A stretch of 25,580 nucleotides of DNA from Spirochaetota bacterium. Its GTDB lineage: Bacteria > Spirochaetota > Spirochaetia > Treponematales > Rectinemataceae. The stretch is taken from the NCBI GenBank assembly GCA_023421875.1, contig JAEZSM010000037.1, positions 1 through 25,580 of the forward strand. The letters are read 5' to 3'. A program made the position numbers and the translations under genes. This document shows positions 14,663 to 22,366 of this stretch, one piece after another; position 1 is the stretch's first letter, and each line of letters begins with the position of its first letter. Below the pieces are notes generated by a model. That model had not been told where the DNA came from and made no database searches. It saw nothing but the letters and a program-made list of their open reading frames with translations.

Positions 14663-16470
14663 GCAACACTCCTAAGGCACAGGCTGCGGTTCTTTCCTTG
14701 AGACTTAGCCTCATGAACAGCCCTATCGCTACGATCCAGCAGGGAATCCCGGCTGTCGTCCTTGCCCAGCTCGGCAACGCCGATGCTTACGGTAATCGGC
14801 AAGGATTCGCCAGTATGCCCTCGGGAGCCCTCGGTGTTAAAGCCCTCCTGCGCGAACCGTTTTCTGATCCGCTCCGCCGCGTTGAACGCTGCATCGACCC
14901 CCGTGTTTGGCAGAATCACCGCAAGCCTGTCCCCTCCCAGGCTGCATACCCGATCGGTCTCCCTGGTGCTCGCCTTCGCGATGGAAGCAAGACTTACCAG
15001 TACATCTTCGGGCTTCAACTCTCCCAGCGAGTCGTTCAGGCTCCTGAAATTATCCACATCGATTAATAGCAGGGAAAGCTGCGTTCTGTTCTGTCTCGTC
15101 TTTTCCAGAAGATCGTCCAGCTCGGTCATGAAAAAACGCCTGTTGGGAAGCCCCGTGCCTTCGTCGGTCAGACTGAGAGCTTCGTACTGGGCTTGCATTT
15201 TATCCAGTCGTTCTGATTCGCCTTCCAGGCATCTGAACCGATCGGAGAGCGCCACCGACAGAAGCACCGACTGCAGTGCCACGCCGATCGCGCTGGAATT
15301 GATCGTTAAATAATTCACCGGAAGCACTTTCAGTCCCATGAGCGCAAACGCGAGTCCTCCGATTCCCAAAAAAATCCAGGCGATGAAAAAGTACAGCGAT
15401 GAGGGAAAGCCTTGTATGAGTCGGATAAGCGCGGTGACCGTTCCGAGGATCGGAAGAATGATCCCCAGGTAATGGGAGAGAGAAAAAGCGATGTCGTACC
15501 ATTTGAGCAGGCCGGCGATGGAAACCACAGCCCCGAGGGCTCCCAGGGAAAGAACCAGGCGGTTCAGGGCGGCGAGACCGTCCTTGAGCCTGAGAAAATG
15601 GGCGACGAAGACGGAGCCCCAGAGGAGCATAAGCCCCACCCAGAACCAGAGCATGACCTGGTGGGTGCCTGGATTCTGGCCGAAAAGGGCCTTGGCGTAT
15701 CCATGGAGAAAGAAGAGCCAGAGTCCGGCGGAGATTATGTACAGGGAGTAAAAGAGGTAGCTCTTATCCTTGAGGGAAAAGAACAGCGCCAGACTGTACA
15801 GGAGCATCGCCGCCAGTACTCCGAAAAGAATCCCGTACAGCAGAAAATCCCTCTTGTCCTGCACCCCTCTTGCCAGGCTAGTCTCGAGAAAGGCCTCAAC
15901 CTTAACATCGGTGGCAGAGGAGAGCCTGAGGTAGCAGTACTCGTCCCCATAGGCCGCCGGAGGAAGCTGAAAGACAAAGTATCGAGAAGTGGCTTCTCCG
16001 GGAAAAGCCTTTCGCAGTGCGCCGGTGGAAAAACCGGCGAAGCCGCCCTCCTCGTTGGGGACATAGAAATCGACATAGTCGAGAATGATCGAGAAGCTCG
16101 GTTTCACGACCAAAAGCCACTCGGTACGGGGACTGCTCGATGCGGCCAGGCTTTTTTCCCCCTCCCCTGTCTGTGCCCAGCCCCGCCGCAGCGCCTCGGG
16201 AATCTTGAACCTGAGCCAGGCCACGGGTCGCTTAGCCCCAACCGAGAACACCTGCCCTTCGGCGGAGGAAAAAAGCGGGGCGCTGCCCTCGCCTGCAAGT
16301 TCTTCCACGGTGAGTGAAGGGTCGGCATCGGCATAGAGTTCGGCAAAGGCCTGCAACGGAATGCTGCCGATAGTTTCCGGTACTGCCGTTTCTTGCGACA
16401 CGCCGGCTTGGGCGAAGGAAGCGAGACAAAAAGCCGCTAAGAGAGTGACTGCGATAGCCGTACTTTTCAT
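14659..16470 (-). CDS. 7TM-DISM sensor with degenerate GGDEF domain
   Basis: A 603-residue protein: signal peptide (1-22), extracytoplasmic 7TMR-DISMED2-like domain (about 35-195, with VAWLRFKIP and YVDFYVP), seven helices (about 210-405, starting DFLLYGILFGVLAAMLLYSLALFF), a coiled-coil linker and a GGDEF domain (about 435-603). Substrate residues are largely kept: DVDNFRSLNDSLG with metal-binding D and guanine-contacting N, and a later D in PEDVL. The signature is GGDRL (512-516) instead of GG[DE]EF, with E to R and F to L. An RxxD inhibitory site (RETD, 503-506) lies exactly five residues upstream. It may be inactive as a cyclase and act as a c-di-GMP receptor. It is coupled by a 4-bp overlap to the duplicated membrane protein. 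No ribosome binding site is seen; a TATACT ends 11 nt before the ATG. Confidence 0.88.
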   Translation of the reverse strand: MKSTAIAVTLLAAFCLASFAQAGVSQETAVPETIGSIPLQAFAELYADADPSLTVEELAGEGSAPLFSSAEGQVFSVGAKRPVAWLRFKIPEALRRGWAQTGEGEKSLAASSSPRTEWLLVVKPSFSIILDYVDFYVPNEEGGFAGFSTGALRKAFPGEATSRYFVFQLPPAAYGDEYCYLRLSSATDVKVEAFLETSLARGVQDKRDFLLYGILFGVLAAMLLYSLALFFSLKDKSYLFYSLYIISAGLWLFFLHGYAKALFGQNPGTHQVMLWFWVGLMLLWGSVFVAHFLRLKDGLAALNRLVLSLGALGAVVSIAGLLKWYDIAFSLSHYLGIILPILGTVTALIRLIQGFPSSLYFFIAWIFLGIGGLAFALMGLKVLPVNYLTINSSAIGVALQSVLLSVALSDRFRCLEGESERLDKMQAQYEALSLTDEGTGLPNRRFFMTELDDLLEKTRQNRTQLSLLLIDVDNFRSLNDSLGELKPEDVLVSLASIAKASTRETDRVCSLGGDRLAVILPNTGVDAAFNAAERIRKRFAQEGFNTEGSRGHTGESLPITVSIGVAELGKDDSRDSLLDRSDRAVHEAKSQGKNRSLCLRSVA

Positions 16471-16481
16471 AATCGCCGATC

Positions 16482-16487
16482 AGTATA
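16482..16487 (-). promoter_or_regulatory. possible -10 box of the GGDEF gene
   Basis: TATACT (16487-16482, minus strand) lies 11 nt before the ATG at 16470, implying a leader of roughly 5 nt. No good -35 box is visible 16-18 nt upstream. The intergenic region 16471-16578 also holds a short inverted repeat (AGGAA, 7 nt, TTCCT). Confidence 0.35.
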
Positions 16488-16566
16488 ACAAAATCCCGTC
16501 ATTGAAGGAATCATTAGTTCCTCGAAGCTTGTTGCGGAAGAGGTCGCCCGAAACGAAGTTCTATAG

Positions 16567-16572
16567 TATAGT
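16567..16572 (+). promoter_or_regulatory. possible -10 box of the TrpR-like gene
   Basis: TATAGT occurs twice (16562-16567 and 16567-16572). The second ends 6 nt before the ATG at 16579, so transcription would start at the ATG itself. An in-frame TAG at 16564-16566 excludes an earlier start codon, and no ribosome binding site is present. The -35 region is weak. Confidence 0.35.
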
Positions 16573-16578
16573 GATACC

Positions 16579-16920
16579 ATGCCGCGGAACCCCGAATTAA
16601 TGCGACGGAACATAAGAGAAATTGCCCTCGCCCTGGAGGGCGCCGACTCAAGTCTTATCGAAAACTTTCTCTATTCCCTCTTCACCCCTTCGGAAGCCGA
16701 CGAAATGGCCAAACGCTGGGCCCTGGTCAAACGCCTGGCCGAAGGCAAGCCTCAGCGGAAGATCGCGGAGGAATTGGGATTGTCATTATGCAAGATCACC
16801 CGGGGCTCCAGGGAGCTCAAAAAAGAAGGGGCCGCCTTCAGGATTCTCCTCGACAGGCTCAAGGGAAAAGCAGACAAGAACGCCCCCGAGCGAGAACAGG
16901 GCGATTGGGGCGAGGACTAA
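16579..16920 (+). CDS. TrpR-family transcriptional regulator
   Basis: A 113-residue protein aligned by eye with E. coli TrpR over its conserved part: LFTPSEADEMAKRWALVKRLAEG followed by a helix-turn-helix (about 57-80) ending in CKITRGSRELK, where TrpR has ATITRGSNSLK. Two tryptophan-contacting residues appear kept (R46 for R54, R75 for R84), as does G76 for G85. The position of S88, which holds the ligand amino group, is E79, and T81 is K72. The ligand may therefore not be tryptophan, or the protein may be ligand independent like the YerC/YecD branch. No trp genes are in the window. The start is fixed by an in-frame stop just upstream. It converges on the PP-loop gene, overlapping by 4 bp. 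Confidence 0.82.
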   Translation: MPRNPELMRRNIREIALALEGADSSLIENFLYSLFTPSEADEMAKRWALVKRLAEGKPQRKIAEELGLSLCKITRGSRELKKEGAAFRILLDRLKGKADKNAPEREQGDWGED

Positions 16921-17744
16921 GCATCGCCCTCTCGATTCGGCCCCGGCGCACTGGACGCGAAAGCCTGTCCGCCGGGCAGATACTCGAAGTTGATCCTGCC
17001 CGTGGATTCGAAGATTCTGCGTTTTATCCTTCCCGAATTGCCCGTAAGTACGGCCACCCTGGAGCGGACTTCTCGCCGTTTTGACTCGCCGCCGTAGTCG
17101 CAGCTGCAGACCGTGGACATGTAGCCCTTTTCCGTCCCGTATTCGATGAGCTGACGTTCCTCGCAGAGAATCAGCGGACGAATAATCGAAAGGGGGTATT
17201 TTCTGTAGCGCAGTAGGGGGAGCATGCCCCCGATCTCGCCCTTGTAGAGCATATTCATGAGCAGGGTTTCCACCGCATCGTCCAGATGGTGCCCCAGGGC
17301 AATTTTATTGAACCCATGCTCCATCGCGTAGCGGATAAGCTCAGTTCTCCGTTGGGTGGAGCACCAATAGCAGTTCATCGAACGGCCTGTCTTTAATCGT
17401 CCTTGCACCGAAACCGAAATCGACTGGAAGGGAATATCCCAGTCGCCCAGCAGTGAAGCCAGGCCCGCCGGCGTGGCGGGATCGCCGAATTCGGTGGCGA
17501 TATGGAGGGCTTTTAGTTCGTAGCGCAGGGGCCACCAGCGTCGCTTGGCTCCTAGGTCGCTGGCAAGGGCCATGGAATCCTTGCCGCCCGAGACCGCCAG
17601 CAGAATCCTGTCGCCTTCCTCAATCATGGCATAGCGCCGCAGCGCCACCTCGACGAGTTTATCCACCGCGCCCTCAGCTCCCCGGGAGGACAGCCGTCTG
17701 GCCTGGCGACCGGCGGGCGCTGGATCGAGCGCCGGAACTGTCAC
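16917..17744 (-). CDS. TtcA-like PP-loop ATPase (tRNA thiolation family)
   Basis: A PP-loop ATPase of 275 residues from the GTG at 17744. The ATP motif SGGKDS is at 52-57 within the family block MIEEGDRILLAVSGGKDSMAL. CYWC gives C125/C128, a third cysteine lies in CSC (C213 or C215), and GHHLDDAVETLLMNMLYKGEI is the typical TtcA/TIGR00269-like helix. TtcA makes 2-thiocytidine at tRNA position 32 with a [4Fe-4S] cluster held by three cysteines, which fits here, but paralogues exist. The N-terminus is uncertain: the GTG at 17744 has no ribosome binding site; GTG at 17666 (before DKLVEVALRRYAM) matches relatives better; and an ideal AAGGAG lies 7 nt before an in-frame CTG at 17798. Confidence 0.82.
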   Translation of the reverse strand: MTVPALDPAPAGRQARRLSSRGAEGAVDKLVEVALRRYAMIEEGDRILLAVSGGKDSMALASDLGAKRRWWPLRYELKALHIATEFGDPATPAGLASLLGDWDIPFQSISVSVQGRLKTGRSMNCYWCSTQRRTELIRYAMEHGFNKIALGHHLDDAVETLLMNMLYKGEIGGMLPLLRYRKYPLSIIRPLILCEERQLIEYGTEKGYMSTVCSCDYGGESKRREVRSRVAVLTGNSGRIKRRIFESTGRINFEYLPGGQAFASSAPGPNREGDA

Positions 17745-17813
17745 CTGATTAGAGCTAAGATCGGCGGCATTGGTCGTATCGTTTTCTTCCCTACTCAGCG
17801 CGTCGCTCCTTGT

Positions 17814-17855
17814 AAAAAAAGGCTAAAGCCCGCTTTTTAAGCGGCCCTTAGCCTT
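17814..17855 (-). terminator. intrinsic terminator of the peptide uptake operon
   Basis: On the minus strand AAGGCTAA (17855-17848) pairs with TTAGCCTT (17826-17819), and inside it CCGCTT (17844-17839) pairs with AAGCGG (17835-17830). A run of seven T follows (17820-17814). It lies 60 nt past the dipeptidase stop codon. This is the clearest terminator in the window. An AAGGAG motif follows within 2 nt of the T-run. Confidence 0.88.
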
Positions 17856-17914
17856 AATAGAATACGAAAACGACAGGTTTGGGAAAGCCCCTTACGGCTT
17901 TCTCTTATGCTGCC

Positions 17915-19117
17915 TTATTTCCAGACCTGGGAGCATACCCTGAGAATATTGCCTCCCAGAACCTTGCCGATGTCTTCTTCGCTGTATCCGTGCGCCACGA
18001 GCCAGCGCACCACATTTTTCGAGGCTTCCCTGGGGTTTTCCATGCCTTTGACATACTCTACCCTTGGGTAGTCGTCTTCCAGGTTCTTGGTCTGTCCCGT
18101 GGAAAGGAACTTGGCGAAGATGCGGTGCAAGCCCGCGTGGTCGCCAAAGTTGGTGTCCGGACCGAAGCACACGTGATCGATTCCCACCAGGTTCACCATG
18201 TACTCGAAGTGCTCCATTATGGAGTCCAGATCGTGGGTCCTGTGGTTGTAGGTGATGGTCGTGTGGGGAGCGGCTTCGATACCGAGCACGCCACCCTTGG
18301 CCGCGATGGCCTTGAGCGCCTCATCCGCGGCAAGACGCCTGGATTTCCACAGGGTTTTCGCCCCGGTGTGGGACATGCAGATGGGTACCGATGAGAGTTC
18401 AGCGGCATCGATGGCCGTTAGCGTGCTGGAGTGGGATACATCGATGAGCATGCCCACCTTGTTCATCCTTTTCACCGCTTCTTTGCCGAAGGCCGTAAGC
18501 CCCGCATCCCGCTCTTCCTTGAGTCCCGAACCCAGGGCATTGGATTCCGAATAGGTCAGCCCCATGAGACGGACGCCCAGGCCGTACAGAATATCGATCC
18601 TGTCCAGCTCGTTTTCTATGGGCATGGCCCCTTCGATGCAGGCTACCCAGGCGAGTTTGCCTTCCTTGTGCGCCCGGTAGATGTCATCCACTCTTTTGCA
18701 GTGAATCACAAAATCCTGATGCGCGATATCGCACAACCTCATTCCGAGGTCGTGGACCACGTCGGTGAACTTCCAGCCGTTGTGCGACGTTATAACGCAT
18801 GAGCCGTTCATCATGTTGTCGAAAATGCAGTCCAGATATGATTCGGCCAACGCGTCATAGGCGCAGGACTGACGTCCTGCGTGCCGCAGGGTGCGGTATT
18901 CGTTGAGATCCAGCGGATTGTAGACAGGGTGCTCGTGCATCGAGATGCAGATCTTTTCCTTTGCGATCGCGAGCGCCTTTTTTTCCTGCTCAGGGCTCAA
19001 AGGGTAAAGATATTCAGGCACCCTGTCTTTAGGGCTCAGGGCGAATTCCTGATAGTCCTGGCCGGGCACAAGGTACTCATAGGCCTTATACCCGGTATAT
19101 GCGGTTTTAATTCCCAT
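17915..19117 (-). CDS. M19 (renal dipeptidase-like) dipeptidase
   Basis: A 400-residue metallo-dipeptidase of the amidohydrolase fold. Family landmarks are ACIEGAMPIENELDRIDILYGLGVRLMGLTYSESNALGSG, LTAFGKEAVKRMNKVGMLIDVSHSS, CMSHTGAKTL and a late GIDHVCFGPDTNFGD in place of GSDFDG. In membrane dipeptidase the zinc pair is held by HxD, E, H and H. Here the first motif is H61-E-H63 (SMHEHPVYNP), so the aspartate is replaced by histidine; the E and both later histidines are present. There is no signal peptide, so it should be cytoplasmic. M19 enzymes often accept a D-residue at the C-terminal position. AGGGGAAGG precedes the ATG. It is the last gene of the peptide operon, 16 nt after the binding protein gene. 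Confidence 0.87.
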   Translation of the reverse strand: MGIKTAYTGYKAYEYLVPGQDYQEFALSPKDRVPEYLYPLSPEQEKKALAIAKEKICISMHEHPVYNPLDLNEYRTLRHAGRQSCAYDALAESYLDCIFDNMMNGSCVITSHNGWKFTDVVHDLGMRLCDIAHQDFVIHCKRVDDIYRAHKEGKLAWVACIEGAMPIENELDRIDILYGLGVRLMGLTYSESNALGSGLKEERDAGLTAFGKEAVKRMNKVGMLIDVSHSSTLTAIDAAELSSVPICMSHTGAKTLWKSRRLAADEALKAIAAKGGVLGIEAAPHTTITYNHRTHDLDSIMEHFEYMVNLVGIDHVCFGPDTNFGDHAGLHRIFAKFLSTGQTKNLEDDYPRVEYVKGMENPREASKNVVRWLVAHGYSEEDIGKVLGGNILRVCSQVWK

Positions 19118-19132
19118 TGTTCAGCCTTCCCC

Positions 19133-20719
19133 TTATTTCTTCGGAGTAATGTTGACGAGGGACCCGAGCGTGAGCGTGCCGTTGAAGGAGAAGTAATAGG
19201 GAATGTAGCCTTCGAACTTCGCGCTGGTGATATAGGTGAGGTTGGGCACCCAAACCGAGATTGTGGGCACGAGATCCACCACTACCTTCTGGGCCTCGTC
19301 CATGGGCTTGACCGTGGCGGGGATGGAGGGCGATTCCTTGGAAGCCTTGGCCCACTTCTCCAGATTTTCGTCGTAGAAACCGGGGTAGTTGAGGAAGGCG
19401 TCCTTGCCGTAGAGGTTGTAGAAGGAGTCGTAGATTACCACGATGGCTCCCCACTGCACGAAACTGGCCTCATACTCCTTGGACACGTTCTGGCGATCCA
19501 TGAAGACCTGCCTGTCCACGGGGTCCAGCACGATATCGATGCCTGCCTTGGCCGCGTCTTCCTTTATGATTCTCATGGACTTGTCGTAGTCGGACCTGGT
19601 GGCCTCGTAGGTTACTCGGATCGAGAGCTTCTTGCCGTTTTTCTCGAAGAATCCATCGTTGTTGCTATCCACGTACCCAGCAGCCCGCAAGGTTTTTTTC
19701 GCTTCCTCGATATTGTAGGCAGGATAGTGAATATTGGACTTGGTGAACTCCTGGTAGATCGGAGAAACCGGTCCGTTCATGGGAACGCCGGCGCCTTCCA
19801 GGGCTAGTCTGACGATTTTCGGCCTATCGATAGTCATCGCGAGAGCCCTTCGTACGGCGACGTCGGCGAGGAACTCGCTCTTCTTGGTGTTAAGGCTCAT
19901 GTAGGCATAGCCGGGGGACTGTACGTCGTAGACATTGAAGTTCTTGTTGTTCCTGAACTGGGCCGCAAGCGAGGGCAGGATCTGCCTGGTGGCCGAGTCG
20001 ATCTCGCCGGTCCGCAGGGCTAGCGCCAGGGAGTTTTCGTCCTTGTAAACCCTGTAGATAATGCGGTCGATGGCAGGTTTGCCCATGGAGGCAGGCCAGT
20101 CGGGGTTGCGCACGGCGATGTAGTACTCACCCTTCTTGAACTCGCCCATCTTGTAGGGACCTAGGCCGACCACGCCGGTGGACTCGTAATTGAAGCCCAT
20201 GGGATTGGTGACGTTTTCAAAGATATGCTTGGGCATGGGGCTGACCCAGTACATCATCACGTCCAGGAATCCTACCTGGGGGTTGATGAGCTTGTACTCG
20301 ACGGTCATGGGATCCACCACTCTCGCCGACTTGACGTTGCTGTAGCGGGTGTTCTGGAAAAGCTTGTGCTTAACCAGGTACTCACCGGTGAACACCACGT
20401 CCGCCGCGGTAAAGGGAACCCCGTCGTGCCACTTGAGTCCGGGCCTGACGTGAAGAATAAAGGTAGTGGAATTATCCTTTATTTCGAAGCTTTCGAAGAG
20501 ATGGGGCTTGATCTGCCCATCGGTATCCATGAAGCCGAAGCGGGGCATGACAGCTTCCATCAGCGCCGAAGCGTTGATATCGTTGGAACCCCAGAAGTTC
20601 AGGGTCTGGATATCTCCCAAGAGCCCGATTTTGAACTCCACCTGCTTGGCCTGGGCCGAGACGCTCAACGTCAGGGCGAGGACAAGTGCCAAAGCGAGAA
20701 GTACGCTTTTCCTTTTCAT
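19133..20719 (-). CDS. peptide ABC transporter substrate-binding protein (family 5)
   Basis: A 528-residue SBP_bac_5 protein (DppA/OppA type). The N-terminus is a classical signal peptide (MKRKSVLLALALVLALTLSVSAQA) without a lipobox, so the mature protein should be secreted and soluble. Family segments are PHLFESFEIKDNSTTFILHVRPGLKWHDGVPFTAADVVFT, PVGLGPYK-like VVGLGPYKMGEFKKGEYY, VRRALAMTIDRPKIVRLALEGAG and EEAKKTLRAAGY. It captures peptides or related amides for the two permeases. A near-perfect AAGGAGG lies 7 nt before the ATG, suggesting high expression, as expected for a binding protein. It is placed between the two hydrolase genes rather than with the permeases. Ligand preference is unknown. 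Confidence 0.92.
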   Translation of the reverse strand: MKRKSVLLALALVLALTLSVSAQAKQVEFKIGLLGDIQTLNFWGSNDINASALMEAVMPRFGFMDTDGQIKPHLFESFEIKDNSTTFILHVRPGLKWHDGVPFTAADVVFTGEYLVKHKLFQNTRYSNVKSARVVDPMTVEYKLINPQVGFLDVMMYWVSPMPKHIFENVTNPMGFNYESTGVVGLGPYKMGEFKKGEYYIAVRNPDWPASMGKPAIDRIIYRVYKDENSLALALRTGEIDSATRQILPSLAAQFRNNKNFNVYDVQSPGYAYMSLNTKKSEFLADVAVRRALAMTIDRPKIVRLALEGAGVPMNGPVSPIYQEFTKSNIHYPAYNIEEAKKTLRAAGYVDSNNDGFFEKNGKKLSIRVTYEATRSDYDKSMRIIKEDAAKAGIDIVLDPVDRQVFMDRQNVSKEYEASFVQWGAIVVIYDSFYNLYGKDAFLNYPGFYDENLEKWAKASKESPSIPATVKPMDEAQKVVVDLVPTISVWVPNLTYITSAKFEGYIPYYFSFNGTLTLGSLVNITPKK

Positions 20720-20734
20720 GTTCTGACCTCCTTG

Positions 20735-22357
20735 TCAGTTTCTATGGTCGTTTCGCAAAAGGATGCTGCCCGATAAGGGTTTGAGCAGCTCCCCTTTTTC
20801 TATAGCCGTCTTTCCGTTGACCAGGACGAAATCCACGCCCGTTGCCATGGTCAAGGGCTTTTTACAGTCCACCGCTTCCGGTTCCGGGAAGTCGTAGGCT
20901 TCCAGATCGATCACCGCCACATCAGCCCAGACACCCGCTTCCAACCGGCCTCTGTCCTTGATTCCGAAGTGCTCGGCCACCAAGCTGGTATTCCGTCTGA
21001 CGATTTCTTCCACGGGAACGCCGGCCTTCCGGTACATTTTCATGAAAGTGGGAAAGCCTCCATACCGCTGGAGCTCGTACCAGAAGAAAGGATCGTTGGG
21101 GTCACCCATGATTCTGTCCGTTCCTACCGACACATAGGGATTGTCGCGTATTACCTTCGTATGGTCTCTGGCAAAATCGTCCCGGGTGGGTCCGCCCAGC
21201 CAGAAGGTGTATTCCTTGTCGTCACCTGCCAAGTCGAGCATGGTTTCGGTGGGATCCGCATCACCTCTTTCCCTGGCGATTTGGGCTATGGATTTGCCTT
21301 CCAGCGAAGGGTCATCGGGAGAAATGACGATGAAGACCTTTTCCTTGTCCATACCGAACTTGGCGTGGGCATCCCGTCTCACGATTTCCCGGCCTTCCTT
21401 GCTGTGGAGCGCGGCCTTCACCCCTTCAACGCCCTTGTCGAACAGCGCGTCGGAGATGGCCATGATGGACTGCAGCAGCTTGTCCTTTCTGTTGCAGTGG
21501 CCCGAGCTCTTGGGGATTGTGTCTATCCGCAGGGGAAGGCCCTCGGCGGCTGCCCCGCGGGCGGCTTCGAAGGCTTCTTCAGAACTGGATTTAAGATGCG
21601 AGATCTGGGTCCGGACGCCGGTCTTCCTGCACACTTCCACCATTTCCAGCACCGCTTCCTTGGTGCCGATCCAATGCCTCAAGTGGGCGGACACAATGCC
21701 GTCGTACTCCGCCGCTACCTTGGCAACATCCACCAGTTCTTCGGTTTTGGCATAGCGGCTGGGCACGTAGTCCAGGCCGAAGGAAACGCCCCAGGCGCCC
21801 TGCTCCAGCCCTTCACGCAAGAAAGTGTCGATCCGCTTTTTCTCCTGGGTCGTTGGGGGCCTGTCATGGGCTCCGTTCATCACGTACTGCCTGATAGTGC
21901 CGTGGCCCAGGAGCACCAGAAGGTTCAGGTTTGTGCCGGTTTTGCGCACCGCATCGACGTATCCTGAAAAATCATCCCAGGCGGGAAAATAGTCTTTGAA
22001 TTCCCGCTTGTTGCGCTCGGAGATGAGGCCGTTGTTGAAAAAATAATCAATGATGTACTTGGTTCCGCCGGGAGTGACCGAGTGGCCGCAGTTGCCGTTC
22101 ACCGTCGTGGTGACGCCCTGCCTGAGGAACAGCTCATAGGCGTTATCCGAGAAGAGGGTCATTTCCTCATGGACGTGGGGATCGATGAATCCTGGAATCA
22201 CAATTTTACCGGAGGCATCGATTTCTTTATCGGCGTTTTCCGGGATGGACGGCTTGATGAGGGCTACCTTCCCGTCCTTGATTGCCAGGTCGGCCTTGAC
22301 CGGGGGGTTGCCCCTGCCGTCGTAGACCAGGCCATTACGAAGTATTGTATCGTACAT
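20735..22357 (-). CDS. D-aminoacylase / N-acyl-D-amino-acid deacylase-like amidohydrolase
   Basis: A 540-residue amidohydrolase. The first metal motif HVH is at residues 61-63 (PGFIDPHVHEE), and C90 in NGNCGHS matches the metal-bridging cysteine specific to the D-aminoacylase group. Later histidines lie in VSAHLRHW and TQISHLKSS, and an aspartate in VSVGTDRIMGDPND. The final block LVNGKTAIEKGELL is the returning beta domain. Enzymes of this group cut the acyl group from N-acyl-D-amino acids or related D-peptides in the cytoplasm; some homologues act on other amides, so the substrate is inferred. AAGGAGG lies 5 nt before the ATG. It lies 10 nt after the DppC-type permease and 16 nt before the binding protein gene, within the operon. 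Confidence 0.88.
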   Translation of the reverse strand: MYDTILRNGLVYDGRGNPPVKADLAIKDGKVALIKPSIPENADKEIDASGKIVIPGFIDPHVHEEMTLFSDNAYELFLRQGVTTTVNGNCGHSVTPGGTKYIIDYFFNNGLISERNKREFKDYFPAWDDFSGYVDAVRKTGTNLNLLVLLGHGTIRQYVMNGAHDRPPTTQEKKRIDTFLREGLEQGAWGVSFGLDYVPSRYAKTEELVDVAKVAAEYDGIVSAHLRHWIGTKEAVLEMVEVCRKTGVRTQISHLKSSSEEAFEAARGAAAEGLPLRIDTIPKSSGHCNRKDKLLQSIMAISDALFDKGVEGVKAALHSKEGREIVRRDAHAKFGMDKEKVFIVISPDDPSLEGKSIAQIARERGDADPTETMLDLAGDDKEYTFWLGGPTRDDFARDHTKVIRDNPYVSVGTDRIMGDPNDPFFWYELQRYGGFPTFMKMYRKAGVPVEEIVRRNTSLVAEHFGIKDRGRLEAGVWADVAVIDLEAYDFPEPEAVDCKKPLTMATGVDFVLVNGKTAIEKGELLKPLSGSILLRNDHRN

Positions 22358-22366
22358 CCTGCCTCC

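Noticed and set aside
13793..14701. Plus-strand open frame of 302 codons opposite the duplicated membrane protein gene
   Set aside because: It is hydrophilic, low in complexity (many G, K, E, D) and exactly antisense to a gene with clear helices, a coupled start and a ribosome binding site. It is the shadow of a hydrophobic gene in GC-rich DNA.
16507..16524. Short inverted repeat AGGAA-7 nt-TTCCT as a TrpR operator
   Set aside because: Arms of five bases are expected by chance, and the site does not resemble the known CTAGTT-type TrpR operator half-sites.
20969..21967. Plus-strand open frame of 332 codons opposite the amidohydrolase gene
   Set aside because: No domain motif is visible and it is antisense to a gene with intact metal-binding motifs. 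Similar long antisense frames at 15412-16317, 18881-19807 and 4311-5057 were dropped for the same reason.
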